NCBI RefSeq assembly: GCF_004364325.1
Contig: NZ_SOCP01000010.1
Location: 186,001 to 250,000, forward strand
Direction: 5' to 3'
DNA from: Actinophytocola oryzae
Lineage (GTDB): Bacteria > Actinomycetota > Actinomycetes > Mycobacteriales > Pseudonocardiaceae
DNA length: 64,000 nt
Shown: piece after piece, positions 1 to 8,512 of the stretch
Position numbering within the stretch: the first letter of the stretch is position 1
Layout of the letters: each line of letters opens with the position of its first letter
Position numbers and translations under genes: made by a program
Notes under the pieces: model-generated
Databases searched by the model: none
Told to the model about the DNA's origin: nothing
The model's input: the letters and a program-made list of their open reading frames with translations, nothing else

Positions 1-7
1 GACGCCG

Positions 8-55
8 GATGTAACACTTCTGCTCGAAATCCACGTTCAGATGTAACATCGGGTC
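8..55 (+). promoter_or_regulatory. Putative paaA promoter with a repeated ATGTAACA box
   Basis: The 9-mer GATGTAACA occurs at 8-16 and again at 40-48, 32 bp apart, which is about three helical turns. The second copy extends to the near-perfect palindrome ATGTAACAT (41-49). The hexamer TAACAT at 44-49 fits the actinobacterial -10 consensus TANNNT and lies 6 nt before the GTG start, as in leaderless promoters. A regulator bound at these boxes would cover the promoter. TetR-type PaaR repressors are known for paa operons, but no regulator gene is visible here, so the assignment is inference. Confidence 0.45.
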
Positions 56-979
56 GTGAGCGAGGAAGACTTCACGCGCCTGGTCGAGGCCGAGCAGCGG
101 GTCGAGCCGAGGGACTGGATGCCCGACGGTTACCGCCGGACGCTCATCCGCCAGATCGCCCAGCACGCGCACTCCGAGATCATCGGCATGCAGCCGGAGG
201 CCAACTGGATCAGCCGCGCGCCCTCGCTGCGCCGCAAGGCGATCCTCCTGGCCAAGGTGCAGGACGAGGCGGGCCACGGTCTGTACCTGTACGCGGCGAC
301 CGAGACGCTCGGCGCCGACCGCGAGGACCTCACGACCAAGCTCGTCGAGGGCAGGCAGAAGTACTCGTCGATCTTCAACTACCCGACGCTGACCTTCGCC
401 GACGTCGGCGTGGTCGGCTGGCTGGTCGACGGCGCCGCGATCTGCAACCAGGTGCCGCTCTGCCGCACGTCCTATGGGCCCTACGCCCGCGCCATGATCC
501 GCATCTGCAAGGAGGAGTCCTTCCACCAGCGGCAGGGCTACGAGCTGCTGATGACCATGATGCGTGGCACGCAAGCGCAGCGGCGCATGGTCCAGGACGC
601 GGTGAACCGCTGGTGGTGGCCGTCGCTGATGATGTTCGGGCCGTCGGACACGGAGTCGTCGAACACCGAGCAGTCGATGGCGTGGCGGATCAAGCGGCAC
701 ACCAACGACGAGCTGCGGCAGAAGTTCGTGGACATGTCCGTGCCGCAGGCCGAGGCGCTGGGTGTCACGTTCCCCGACCCGGAGCTGCGCTGGAACGCCG
801 AGCGCGGGCACCACGACTTCGGCGAGATCGACTGGGACGAGTTCTGGAGCGTGGTCGGCGGCAACGGCCCGTGCAACGAACAGCGGGTCGCGCACCGGCG
901 CAAGGCGCACGAGGATGGCCAGTGGGTTCGCGACGCAGCCGCCGCGTATGCCTCGAAGCGAGCGGAGGTCGTCGCGTGA
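56..979 (+). CDS. paaA: Phenylacetyl-CoA epoxidase subunit A
   Basis: This is the 307-residue catalytic diiron subunit of the PaaABCE monooxygenase, which converts phenylacetyl-CoA to its ring 1,2-epoxide with O2 and reducing power from PaaE. Carboxylate-bridged diiron motifs are visible in the four-helix bundle: E near residue 41 followed by DEAGH near 70, and EESFH near 155. Length matches the family (about 300-330). The GTG start has no Shine-Dalgarno sequence and sits 6 nt after a TAACAT hexamer, so the mRNA is probably leaderless. It is the first gene of a tightly overlapped paaABC set. Identification is secure from motifs and from the complete operon order. Confidence 0.95.
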   Translation: MSEEDFTRLVEAEQRVEPRDWMPDGYRRTLIRQIAQHAHSEIIGMQPEANWISRAPSLRRKAILLAKVQDEAGHGLYLYAATETLGADREDLTTKLVEGRQKYSSIFNYPTLTFADVGVVGWLVDGAAICNQVPLCRTSYGPYARAMIRICKEESFHQRQGYELLMTMMRGTQAQRRMVQDAVNRWWWPSLMMFGPSDTESSNTEQSMAWRIKRHTNDELRQKFVDMSVPQAEALGVTFPDPELRWNAERGHHDFGEIDWDEFWSVVGGNGPCNEQRVAHRRKAHEDGQWVRDAAAAYASKRAEVVA

Positions 980-1263
980 CCAGGTCGTCCTGGCCGCTGT
1001 GGGAGGTCTTCGTGCGCGGCAAGCGCGGGCTGAACCACGTGCACGTCGGCTCGCTGCACGCCCCGGACGCGGAGATGGCGCTGCGCAACGCCCGTGACCT
1101 GTACACGCGGCGCAACGAGGGCGTGAGCATCTGGGTCGTGCCCGCGGCGTCGATCACCGCGTCGTCACCGGACGAGAAGGACCCGTTCTTCGCCCCGGCA
1201 GGCGACAAGGTGTACCGGCACCCGACGTTCTACGCGATCCCGGAGGACGTGCCGCACCTATGA
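976..1263 (+). CDS. paaB: Phenylacetyl-CoA epoxidase subunit B
   Basis: A 95-residue small subunit of the phenylacetyl-CoA epoxidase, needed for assembly of the PaaA-PaaC complex. The start GTG overlaps the paaA stop in a GTGA arrangement, so translation is coupled. The protein opens with the typical WPLWEVFVRGKRGLNHVHVG stretch and ends in a YRHPTFY segment, as in known PaaB proteins of about 95 residues. It has no cofactor motif, as expected. A much longer reading of the same frame upstream lies inside paaA and is discarded. Confidence 0.93.
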   Translation: MTRSSWPLWEVFVRGKRGLNHVHVGSLHAPDAEMALRNARDLYTRRNEGVSIWVVPAASITASSPDEKDPFFAPAGDKVYRHPTFYAIPEDVPHL

Positions 1264-2150
1264 GTTTCGACAATGCGTACGACGCCATCAACGCGGAGGG
1301 TGACGAGCAGCACTGGGCGTTCGGCACTGGGTTCGACGACCCGTTGTCCGGTGTGGACCGGACCGTGCCGGAGGTGTCCGCGTCGGACCTGTCGGTGTAC
1401 TGCCTGATGCTGGCGGACGATGCGCTGGTCCTGTCGCAGCGGCTGACGGAGTGGTGCTCACGCGCGCCGGAGCTGGAGGAGGACGTCGCGCTGGCGAACA
1501 TCGCGCTGGACCTGCTCGGCCAGGCGCGGCTGCTGCTGACGCGGGCGGGCGAGGTGGAGGGTCGCGGCCGTGACGAGGACGCGCTGGCGTACCTGCGTGA
1601 CGAGCACGAGTTCCGCAACGTCCGCCTGACGGAGATCGACTGCGGCCCCGGCCCCGGCGGCGACTTCGCGACGACGATCGCGCGGTTGCTGGTCTTCTCG
1701 ACGTGGCGGCTGGCGGTGTTCACGAGGCTGGCGTCGTCGGCGGACCCGGTGCTGGCCGCGGTGGCGGCGAAGACCGTGAAGGAGCTGGCGTACCACCGGG
1801 ACCACGCGGCGCAGTGGACGTTGCGGCTGGCGGGGGGCACGGCGTACTCGCGGGAGCGGATGGTCGCGGGGCTGGAGCGGGTGTGGCCGCTGGTGGCGGA
1901 GCTGTTCACGCCGCACGAGGTGGAGCGCAGGCTGCCGGGCGTCGCGGTGGACCCGGCGACGGTGGAGTCCGAGGTGGACGAGGTGCTGACGCAGGTCCTG
2001 ACGGCGGCGGCGTTGCCTCGCCCGGAGGCGCAGCCGCTGTCGGCGATCTCGGGCCGCGCGGGCCGGGACGGCGTCCACACCGAGGCGATGGGCTACCTGC
2101 TGGCGGAGATGCAGCACCTGGCCCGCTCACTGCCCGGAGCGACGTGGTGA
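1260..2150 (+). CDS. paaC: Phenylacetyl-CoA epoxidase subunit C
   Basis: This 296-residue structural partner of PaaA has a ferritin-like fold but no functional metal site. It starts at an ATG that overlaps the paaB stop (ATGA). Visible family signatures are the early LMLADDALVLSQRLTEW region, ALANIALDLLGQAR near residue 80, and the KELAYHRDHAAQWTLRLA helix near 175. Length is normal for a PaaC (about 250-300). It belongs to the same transcript as paaA and paaB. Confidence 0.94.
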   Translation: MSFDNAYDAINAEGDEQHWAFGTGFDDPLSGVDRTVPEVSASDLSVYCLMLADDALVLSQRLTEWCSRAPELEEDVALANIALDLLGQARLLLTRAGEVEGRGRDEDALAYLRDEHEFRNVRLTEIDCGPGPGGDFATTIARLLVFSTWRLAVFTRLASSADPVLAAVAAKTVKELAYHRDHAAQWTLRLAGGTAYSRERMVAGLERVWPLVAELFTPHEVERRLPGVAVDPATVESEVDEVLTQVLTAAALPRPEAQPLSAISGRAGRDGVHTEAMGYLLAEMQHLARSLPGATW

Positions 2151-2260
2151 ACGACGTCGCGAACAACCAAGATCATCGCCCAGTCACATACCCAACCCCC
2201 ACCCGATCCCGGGGGCGTCCCGCCGTGCCAGTCTACCGGCAGGGGGTGACGGAGGGGGCG

Positions 2261-2779
2261 TTGTCGATCTTGCCTGTGGACAACCACCACGGCTGTGGAC
2301 AACTTGGAGCCCGGGAAATCGCCGCCACGGTGCTCGACCCCGAAATGCCCATGCTCACCCTCGCTGACCTGGGCGTTCTCCGGGAGGTCAGTGAGCGGGA
2401 CGGGGTCGTCACGGTCACCATCACGCCCACCTACTCCGGTTGTCCCGCGCTCCACGAGATGCGGGTTGACCTGAAAGAGCGACTCCTCGACGCCGGCTAC
2501 GAGCGCGTCGAGATCCGCATCGTGCTCGCGCCGGCGTGGACCACCGACTGGATCAGCGCCGAGGGCCGGCGCAAGCTCGAGGAGCACGGCATCGCCCCGC
2601 CGCAGCGCGGCGCCGGACCCGTCACGCTCAACCTCGTGCCGCCCAGCGCCGCCGTGCGCTGCCCCCGCTGCGGGTCGCGCGACACCACCGAGCTCTCGCG
2701 CTTCTCCTCCACCGCCTGCAAGGCGTTGCGGCGCTGCGAGGCCTGCCGCGAGCCGTTCGAGCACGTCAAGGAGATCTGA
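2261..2779 (+). CDS. paaD: PaaD, MIP18/SufT-type assembly factor of the epoxidase
   Basis: PaaD is a DUF59 (MIP18/SufT) protein thought to help mature the iron centres of the epoxidase. The DUF59 core is clear (LDPEMPMLTLADLGVLREV, then TPTYSGCPAL), and the C-terminus has a four-cysteine zinc-ribbon-like part (CPRCGSRD...CEAC). I chose TTG 2261 because GGAGG lies 5 nt upstream; this gives 172 residues. GTG 2246 and GTG 2276 are in frame and possible. Unlike the rest of the cluster, about 110 nt separate it from paaC, so it may have its own translation signal or promoter. Its stop overlaps the paaE start. Confidence 0.88.
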   Translation: MSILPVDNHHGCGQLGAREIAATVLDPEMPMLTLADLGVLREVSERDGVVTVTITPTYSGCPALHEMRVDLKERLLDAGYERVEIRIVLAPAWTTDWISAEGRRKLEEHGIAPPQRGAGPVTLNLVPPSAAVRCPRCGSRDTTELSRFSSTACKALRRCEACREPFEHVKEI

Positions 2780-3834
2780 TGCGGCCGGCCTTCCACACGC
2801 TGCCCGTCGCCAGGGTCGACCGGCTCTGCGCGGACGCCGTCGCCGTCACCTTCGACGTGCCCGAGGACCTCGCGGACGCCTTCGCCTTCTCGCCGGGCCA
2901 GTACCTCACGCTCCGGCAGGAGGTCGACGGCGTCGAGGAGCGGCGGTCCTACTCGATCTGCGCGCCTGCGGGCACGGCGCCGCGCATCGGCGTGCGGCGG
3001 GTCGAGCAGGGGCTCTTCTCCGCTCGGATCGTCGACGCGCTCGAGCCGGGCGACACGCTCGAAGTCCTTCCGCCGCAAGGGAAGTTCACCCCCGACGGCA
3101 CCGGACGCCACCACGCCTTCATCGTCGCGGGCTCCGGGATCACGCCGGCGTTGTCGATCATGTCCGCTGTTCTGTCCGAAGAGGACACCAGCGTCACCCT
3201 CCTCTACGGCAACCGGCGCAGCGACACCGTCATGTTCGCCGACGAGCTGGCCGACCTCAAGGACCGCTTCCCGCAACGGTTCCAGCTCGTCCACGTCCTG
3301 TCCCGCGAACCGAGGGACGTCGAGCTGTTCTCCGGGCGGCTCGACGCGGAGCGGATCGCCGCACTGCTCGACGGGATCGTGCCGACGTCCGATGTGGACC
3401 ACTGGTGGTTGTGCGGCCCCTACGGCATGTTGCAGGACGCCGACCGCGTGCTCGCCACGCATGGCGTGCCACGCGGGAACATCCACCGCGAGCTGTTCTA
3501 CGTCGACGAGCCGCCACCCGAGCCCAAGCGGTCCGAGGAGTCCACAGTAGAGGGTCCGGTCGCGCGGGTCACCGTGCTGCTCGACGGACGCGAGACCACC
3601 CTCGACCTGTCGGCCGACACGCCGATCCTCGATGCCGCGCAACGCGTTCGCGCCGACCTGCCGTTCGCGTGCAAGGGCGGTGTCTGCGGCACGTGCCGTG
3701 CGAAGGTCACCGAGGGTCAGGTCGAGATGCGCCGCAACTACGCCCTCGAGGAGGACGAGGTCGCCGCCGGGTTCGTGCTCACCTGCCAGGCGCTGCCGAT
3801 CTCCGCCGAGGTCACCGTGGACTACGACGCATAA
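2779..3834 (+). CDS. paaE: Phenylacetyl-CoA epoxidase reductase subunit E
   Basis: A 351-residue NADPH-dependent flavoprotein that passes electrons to the PaaA diiron centre. The order is an FAD-binding domain with the RRSYS motif near residue 56, an NAD(P)-binding domain with GSGITP near 117 and a CGPYGM motif near 214, and a C-terminal plant-type [2Fe-2S] domain. The cluster ligands are CKGGVCGTC plus a distal Cys in LTCQA. ATG 2779 shares its A with the paaD stop. This completes a paaABCDE operon; no ring-opening gene (paaZ, paaG) follows, so the rest of the pathway lies elsewhere. Confidence 0.94.
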   Translation: MRPAFHTLPVARVDRLCADAVAVTFDVPEDLADAFAFSPGQYLTLRQEVDGVEERRSYSICAPAGTAPRIGVRRVEQGLFSARIVDALEPGDTLEVLPPQGKFTPDGTGRHHAFIVAGSGITPALSIMSAVLSEEDTSVTLLYGNRRSDTVMFADELADLKDRFPQRFQLVHVLSREPRDVELFSGRLDAERIAALLDGIVPTSDVDHWWLCGPYGMLQDADRVLATHGVPRGNIHRELFYVDEPPPEPKRSEESTVEGPVARVTVLLDGRETTLDLSADTPILDAAQRVRADLPFACKGGVCGTCRAKVTEGQVEMRRNYALEEDEVAAGFVLTCQALPISAEVTVDYDA

Positions 3835-3908
3835 CTCTTGGCGCAACGTTCGCCGGGACGTCACGTCAGCGTTCTCCCGGCAACAGAGCGGGTTGCGACG
3901 GTCGGTCC

Positions 3909-5027
3909 GTGCGAGTCGCCATCGTCACCGAGAGCTTTCTGCCACAGGTCAACGGCGTGACGAACTCGGTTCTCCGCGTCGTGGAACACCTGGAGCGGCG
4001 GGGTCACGACGCACTCGTCGTGGCGCCGGGACCAGGTCAGGACCGGTACCGGCACGCGGAGGTCCGCCGCGTCCGCGCGGTCGACCTGCCGGTCATCAGC
4101 TCACTCCCCATCGGCGTGCCGTCGCCGAAGGTGCACGCCGCGCTGTCCGAGTTCGCGCCGGACGTCGTGCACCTCGCGTCGCCGTTCGTGCTCGGCGCGT
4201 CCGGGCTCAGATCCGCGCGCAGGCTCGGCGTGCCGACCGTGGCCGTGTACCAGACGGACGTCGCGGGGTTCGCCGCCGCGTACGGGCTCCGGCACGGCGC
4301 GCGTGCCGCGTGGCGGTGGATCCGCAAGCTGCACAGCAACGCCGACCGCACGCTCGCGCCGTCGTCCGACTCCGTCCGCGCGCTCACCGACCACGGCGTG
4401 CCGCGGGTGCACCGCTGGGCACGCGGTGTGGACACGTCGCTGTTCACGCCGCAGCGCGTCGATCCGGTACTGCGGTCGGTGCTGGCGCCGCGTGGCGAGT
4501 TGCTCGTCGGCTACGTCGGCAGGCTGGCGCCGGAGAAGAGCGTGCACCGGCTCGCCGCGTTGAACGGCATGCCGGGCGTACGCGTGGTGGTCGTCGGCGA
4601 GGGGCCCGCGGAGGAGAGCCTGCGCACGGCGCTGCCGGACGCGGCTTTCCTCGGCTTCCGCACGGGCACCGAGCTGGCGACCGCGTACGCGTCGCTCGAC
4701 GTGTTCGTCCACCCCGGTCCCTTCGAGACGTTCTGCCAGGCGGCACAGGAGGCGTTGTCGTCCGGGCTGCCGGTGCTGGCGCCGGACGCGGGCGGGCCGC
4801 GTGACCTCGTGGCACACGGGCGAACCGGCTACCTGCTGGAGCCCTACGACGACGACAGGTTCACCGCCGAGCTGCGCGGGTACGTCGACGTGCTGCGTGA
4901 GCGAGGGGTGCGGTGGCGGCTCGGCGCGGCGGCGCGGGAGTCGGTGCTCGGGCGGACGTGGCCCGCGGTGTGCGACGAGCTGCTCGGGCACTATGCGCAG
5001 GTGAGCGCCAGCGTGCTGGCGGCTTAG
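3909..5027 (+). CDS. GT4-family glycosyltransferase, MgtA/PimB-like (GDP-mannose-dependent)
   Basis: A 372-residue GT-B fold glycosyltransferase. The N-terminal acceptor domain begins MRVAIVTESFLPQVNGVTNSV, and the C-terminal donor domain carries VGYVGRLAPEKS near residue 199 and the GPFETFCQAAQEALSSGLPV block with the conserved E(x7)E. Its position directly before menG matches Rv0557 (mgtA/pimB) before Rv0558 (menH/ubiE) in M. tuberculosis, where it alpha-mannosylates glycolipids. I started at GTG 3909, where homology begins; upstream codons lie in the paaE tail. The acceptor lipid cannot be read from sequence. Confidence 0.85.
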   Translation: MRVAIVTESFLPQVNGVTNSVLRVVEHLERRGHDALVVAPGPGQDRYRHAEVRRVRAVDLPVISSLPIGVPSPKVHAALSEFAPDVVHLASPFVLGASGLRSARRLGVPTVAVYQTDVAGFAAAYGLRHGARAAWRWIRKLHSNADRTLAPSSDSVRALTDHGVPRVHRWARGVDTSLFTPQRVDPVLRSVLAPRGELLVGYVGRLAPEKSVHRLAALNGMPGVRVVVVGEGPAEESLRTALPDAAFLGFRTGTELATAYASLDVFVHPGPFETFCQAAQEALSSGLPVLAPDAGGPRDLVAHGRTGYLLEPYDDDRFTAELRGYVDVLRERGVRWRLGAAARESVLGRTWPAVCDELLGHYAQVSASVLAA

Positions 5028-5036
5028 GGGGTGTCG

Positions 5037-5048
5037 TAGGGTTCGGGC
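5037..5048 (+). promoter_or_regulatory. Putative leaderless -10 element of menG
   Basis: TAGGGT at 5037-5042 fits TANNNT and is followed by 6 nt and then the ATG of menG. No Shine-Dalgarno sequence precedes the ATG. It lies in the 21-nt gap after the glycosyltransferase stop. Confidence 0.4.
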
Positions 5049-5741
5049 ATGTCACGTGCCGGGCTGGACAAGAACCGACGCGACGTGGCCGAGATGTTCG
5101 ACGGCGTCGCGAAGGGCTACGACCGCACGAACTCGGTGATGACGCTCGGGTTCGACCGTCGGTGGCGCTGGCTGACCAGGCGGGTGCTGGACACCGCGGC
5201 AGGCGAGCGCGTGTTGGACCTGGCCGCGGGGACCGCGGTGTCGACGGCCGAGTACGCGAGGTCGGGCGCGTGGTGCGTCGCCGCGGACTTCTCGCTGGGC
5301 ATGCTGCGCAGCGGTCTGCACCGCGACGTGCCGAAGGTCGCCGCGGACGCCTTCCACCTGCCGTTCGCCTCGAACTCGTTCGACGCCGTGACGGTGTCGT
5401 TCGGGCTGCGCAACATGGACGACACGGTTGCCGCGCTGCGGGAGATGTGCCGGGTCGTGCGGCCGGGCGGTCGGCTGGTGATCTGCGAGGTGTCGCAGCC
5501 GGTGTTCCGGCCGATCCGGTGGTTGCACCACCACGTCGTGCTGGCGCTGCTGCCCAGGATCACGCGCCCGTTCTCGTCGAACAAGGCCGCGTACGCGTAC
5601 CTGGCCGAGTCGATGCGCGACTGGCACGACCAGCACGCGCTGGCCGTCCTGATCGCGGAGGCGGGCTGGGACGAGGTCGAGTGGCTCAACCTCACGATGG
5701 GCGTGGTGGCACTGCACCGAGCGGTGAAACCGGCCGGCTGA
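5049..5741 (+). CDS. menG: Demethylmenaquinone methyltransferase (UbiE/MenG family)
   Basis: A SAM-dependent methyltransferase of 230 residues that performs the last step of menaquinone synthesis, methylation of demethylmenaquinone at the membrane. Family hallmarks are the N-terminal MFDGVAKGYDRTN, the SAM-binding VLDLAAGT near residue 58, and the central FGLRNM and RVVRPGGRLV motifs. It sits between an mgtA-like gene and a MenJ-type reductase, so three genes around here touch the quinone and lipid membrane. A palindromic repeat follows the stop and may terminate transcription. Confidence 0.93.
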   Translation: MSRAGLDKNRRDVAEMFDGVAKGYDRTNSVMTLGFDRRWRWLTRRVLDTAAGERVLDLAAGTAVSTAEYARSGAWCVAADFSLGMLRSGLHRDVPKVAADAFHLPFASNSFDAVTVSFGLRNMDDTVAALREMCRVVRPGGRLVICEVSQPVFRPIRWLHHHVVLALLPRITRPFSSNKAAYAYLAESMRDWHDQHALAVLIAEAGWDEVEWLNLTMGVVALHRAVKPAG

Positions 5742-5764
5742 GTGGGTCCCGCCGCGCCCCCAAC

Positions 5765-5817
5765 GCACTGAAGGCGTCCTTCGTTGCGCTGGGTGTTACG
5801 AAGGCGTCCTTCAGTGC
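5765..5817. repeat. Palindromic intergenic repeat, family copy 1
   Basis: The arms GCACTGAAGGCGTCCTTCGT and ACGAAGGCGTCCTTCAGTGC are inverted copies that differ only in the central few bases, around a 13-nt loop. Each arm contains its own near-palindrome GAAGGCGTCCTTC. It lies between the convergent menG and DUF4328 genes and includes the stop codon of the latter. A longer relative is found at 46927-47009, also between convergent genes. A bidirectional terminator role is inferred. Confidence 0.85.
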
Positions 5818-6473
5818 AGTTCGGGCGGAGTGTTCGGGGACTGCCACCGTGTGATCTGGCGGATCATCGGCACCGCCAAGCCCGCCGCCACTGTCTGCAG
5901 TACCGCCAGCACCGTCATCGCCGATGCCGTGTTCAGCAGGGCGTCCAGAGTGGCCTCGCCCTCGACGGTCGCGACCAGCCACACGCCCGCCAGTACGCAC
6001 GCCATCGCCGCGCACCACCAGTAACGGACCAGCGGCGCCCTCGGCAGGCTTCTGGCGTGCTCGACTCCCGAGGGGACGTCCGGCCGCGACGTCCGCCACA
6101 CGTCCTCCATCGCGATGAGCGGGAAGGCGGGGACCACCCAGCCCGCGACCACCCAGCCGCGCGCCAGGCGGTGCGGGACGGGGGTCAACTGCTCCGCGTT
6201 GAGCCTGGCCCGCCACGACCAGGTCAGGAATGTCACACACGTCACCGCGTACGCCATGAGCCACAACACGTTCACGTTCGCCGCCGTGTTGGCCGCGCCG
6301 ACGTAGTCCGCCACGCCCGTGCCCGGTTCACCCGCCACGTACGCCACCGCCACGCCGTACCGGTGCCACGCCGCCCAGGTGCCCAGCGCGCCTGCCGTGC
6401 ACGTCACACCCATCATGGCGCTCGTGACGACGGCGACCTGGCCCACGGGCGCGGTCGCGACAGTGCTCGGCAT
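5811..6473 (-). CDS. DUF4328 domain membrane protein
   Basis: A 220-residue membrane protein with about six hydrophobic segments. The central block matches the DUF4328 pattern: a W.RARLNAE motif near residue 88, then ARGWVVAGWVVPAFPLIAME, then VWRTSRP. Function is unknown for the family. I chose ATG 6473 because GGGGA lies about 6 nt upstream; an in-frame ATG at 6527 would add 18 unlikely residues. The last codon and stop fall inside the palindromic repeat that separates it from menG. It is transcribed towards menG and away from menJ. Confidence 0.75.
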   Translation of the reverse strand: MPSTVATAPVGQVAVVTSAMMGVTCTAGALGTWAAWHRYGVAVAYVAGEPGTGVADYVGAANTAANVNVLWLMAYAVTCVTFLTWSWRARLNAEQLTPVPHRLARGWVVAGWVVPAFPLIAMEDVWRTSRPDVPSGVEHARSLPRAPLVRYWWCAAMACVLAGVWLVATVEGEATLDALLNTASAMTVLAVLQTVAAGLAVPMIRQITRWQSPNTPPELH

Positions 6474-6614
6474 ATCGGTCCCCAGGCGATGCGAGTCGTG
6501 ACAACCTGAAATCGCTCTCCGGGCCATGTCCGTTTCGGCTGTGCGCCGAGTTCGCCCGTGTGGGGATAAAATGCGGTCAGTTCGTGAACGTTTTCACAAG
6601 CGCGAGGAGCCGTG

Positions 6615-7910
6615 ATGGGAACGCCCAGCCGACGGAAGCCGGCCGAGGACGCCGAGGTCATCGTGGTCGGCGCGGGCCCGGCCGGGTCCACCGCCGCCAC
6701 CTACCTCGCCCGTGCCGGGCTCGACGTGCTCCTCCTCGAGAAGAGCACGTTCCCGCGCGAGAAGGTCTGCGGGGACGGCCTCACCCCGCGCGGCGTGAAA
6801 CAGCTCATCGACCTCGGGGTGGACACCCGCGAGGAGGCCGGCTGGCTGCACAACAAGGGCCTTCGGGTCGTCGGCGGGGGTGTCACCCTCGAACTGGACT
6901 GGCCCGACCTCGCCACCTTCCCGCCCTACGGCGTCGTCCGCCCCAGGCAGGACTTCGACGAGATGCTCGCCCGCACCGCCCAGGCCGCAGGAGCCAGGCT
7001 GCAGGAGCAGACCACCGTCACCGGCGCGGTCACCGACGAGCGGACCGGGCGGGTCACCGGTGTGACCGCCAAGGCCGGGCCGGGACGCGAGCAGGTCACC
7101 TACCGGGCGCCGATCGTCCTCGGCTGCGACGGGGTGTCCGCGCGCCTCGCGCTGTCCGTCGGCATCGACAAGATCGAGAACCGGCCGATGGGCGTGGCCG
7201 TTCGCCGGTACTACGCGTCGCCGCGCAGCAAGGACGACTTCCTCGAGTCGCACCTGGAGCTGTGGGACCGGTCGAACCCGGCCGAGCCCAAGCTGCTGCC
7301 CGGGTACGGCTGGATCTTCGGCATGGGCGACGGCACCGTCAACGTCGGGCTCGGAATCCTCTCCACGTCCAAGGCGTTCGGCAAGACCGACTACCGGGCG
7401 CTGCTGCGCTCGTGGCTCGACGGAACACCCGAGGAATGGGGGTTCCGCGAGCACAACGCGATTGGCAAGATCGGCGGGGCCGCCCTGCCGATGGGCTTCA
7501 ACCGCACGCCGCACTACGCGCGTGGGCTGCTCCTCGTCGGCGACTCCGGCGGCATGGTGAACCCGTTCAACGGAGAGGGCATCGGGTACGCGATGGAGTC
7601 GGCGAAGCTCGCTGCCGAGGTTGTCGTGCAGGCGCTTGCCCGCGCGGAGGGACCGGCACGCGAGAAGGCGTTGCACGGCTACCCGGTCGCGCTCAAGCAG
7701 TCGCTCGGCAGTTACTACCGCCTCGGCAACATCTTCAGCAGGCTCATCGGCAACCCGGTCGTCATGCGCACCGCCACGAAGTACGGACTACCGAGGGCCA
7801 CCCTGATGAAGCTCGTGCTGAAGCTGCTCGCCGGCCTCTACGACCCCAAGGACGGGGACGCGTTCGACCGCATGATCATGGCCGCCACACGGATGGCGCC
7901 GAGCGTTTGA
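6615..7910 (+). CDS. menJ: MenJ-like menaquinone reductase (geranylgeranyl reductase family)
   Basis: A 431-residue FAD-dependent reductase of the geranylgeranyl reductase family. The N-terminal Rossmann motif VIVVGAGPAGSTAA, then EKSTFPREKVCGDGLTPRG near residue 46, and the later GLLLVGDSGGMVNPFNGEGIGYAM FAD block are all present. In mycobacteria the gene near menG in this order (Rv0561c) is MenJ, which saturates one isoprene unit of menaquinone; that role is inferred by synteny. GAGGAG sits 5 nt before ATG 6615; GTG 6612 is a weaker alternative. Confidence 0.87.
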   Translation: MGTPSRRKPAEDAEVIVVGAGPAGSTAATYLARAGLDVLLLEKSTFPREKVCGDGLTPRGVKQLIDLGVDTREEAGWLHNKGLRVVGGGVTLELDWPDLATFPPYGVVRPRQDFDEMLARTAQAAGARLQEQTTVTGAVTDERTGRVTGVTAKAGPGREQVTYRAPIVLGCDGVSARLALSVGIDKIENRPMGVAVRRYYASPRSKDDFLESHLELWDRSNPAEPKLLPGYGWIFGMGDGTVNVGLGILSTSKAFGKTDYRALLRSWLDGTPEEWGFREHNAIGKIGGAALPMGFNRTPHYARGLLLVGDSGGMVNPFNGEGIGYAMESAKLAAEVVVQALARAEGPAREKALHGYPVALKQSLGSYYRLGNIFSRLIGNPVVMRTATKYGLPRATLMKLVLKLLAGLYDPKDGDAFDRMIMAATRMAPSV

Positions 7911-7915
7911 GCGGT

Positions 7916-8509
7916 ATGCGAACCCTCTACCTCGCACGGCACGGCGAGGCGTCCGGCTCGTTGACGGACGCGGGCCGCGCGCAGGCCCTGCTGCTCGGCG
8001 AACGACTGTCGGCGGTCCCGCTCACCGAGGTGTTCCACAGCCCGGTCCGGCGTGCCGCCGAGACGGCGGCACTCGTGTCCTCGTCGCTGAAGGAAGTGCC
8101 GGTCTCGGTGTCCCCGCTGGTCGGCGACTACCTGCCGTACGCGCCGTCCGCGGCCGAGCTGGCACCGGAGTTCGCGCCGATCGCGCTCGCACACGTCGCG
8201 GACTACACGACGCAGCAGCACGAGATCGGCCCGGGGCTCGCGGACCGCGCGCTCGCGGAGTTCACCGCGCCGGTGTCGAGGGCGGACCTGATCATCACGC
8301 ACAGCCAGATCGTGTGCTGGTTCGTGCGGGCCGCGCTCGGTGCGCCGCCTGCCCGGTGGCTGGGCATCAACGCGGCCAACGCGGCGCTCACGGTGATCCA
8401 GTACCGGCCGGGCTGGCCGCCCTCGGTCGTGATGTTCAACGACCAGGCCCACCTGCCGCCCTCGCTTCGGTGGACCGGCTTCCCGGACGAACGCCGCGCC
8501 GCCTGGTGA
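7916..8509 (+). CDS. Histidine phosphatase family protein
   Basis: A 197-residue member of the phosphoglycerate mutase-like (histidine phosphatase) superfamily. The catalytic LARHGEA motif lies at residues 6-12. The second Arg is in SPVRRAAETA near 45 and the second His in ITHSQIV near 128. The substrate cannot be inferred. ATG 7916 is 5 nt after the menJ stop, so the two genes are probably cotranscribed. It converges on the DUF3060 lipoprotein gene with a 3-nt gap. Confidence 0.85.
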   Translation: MRTLYLARHGEASGSLTDAGRAQALLLGERLSAVPLTEVFHSPVRRAAETAALVSSSLKEVPVSVSPLVGDYLPYAPSAAELAPEFAPIALAHVADYTTQQHEIGPGLADRALAEFTAPVSRADLIITHSQIVCWFVRAALGAPPARWLGINAANAALTVIQYRPGWPPSVVMFNDQAHLPPSLRWTGFPDERRAAW

Positions 8510-8512
8510 GAC

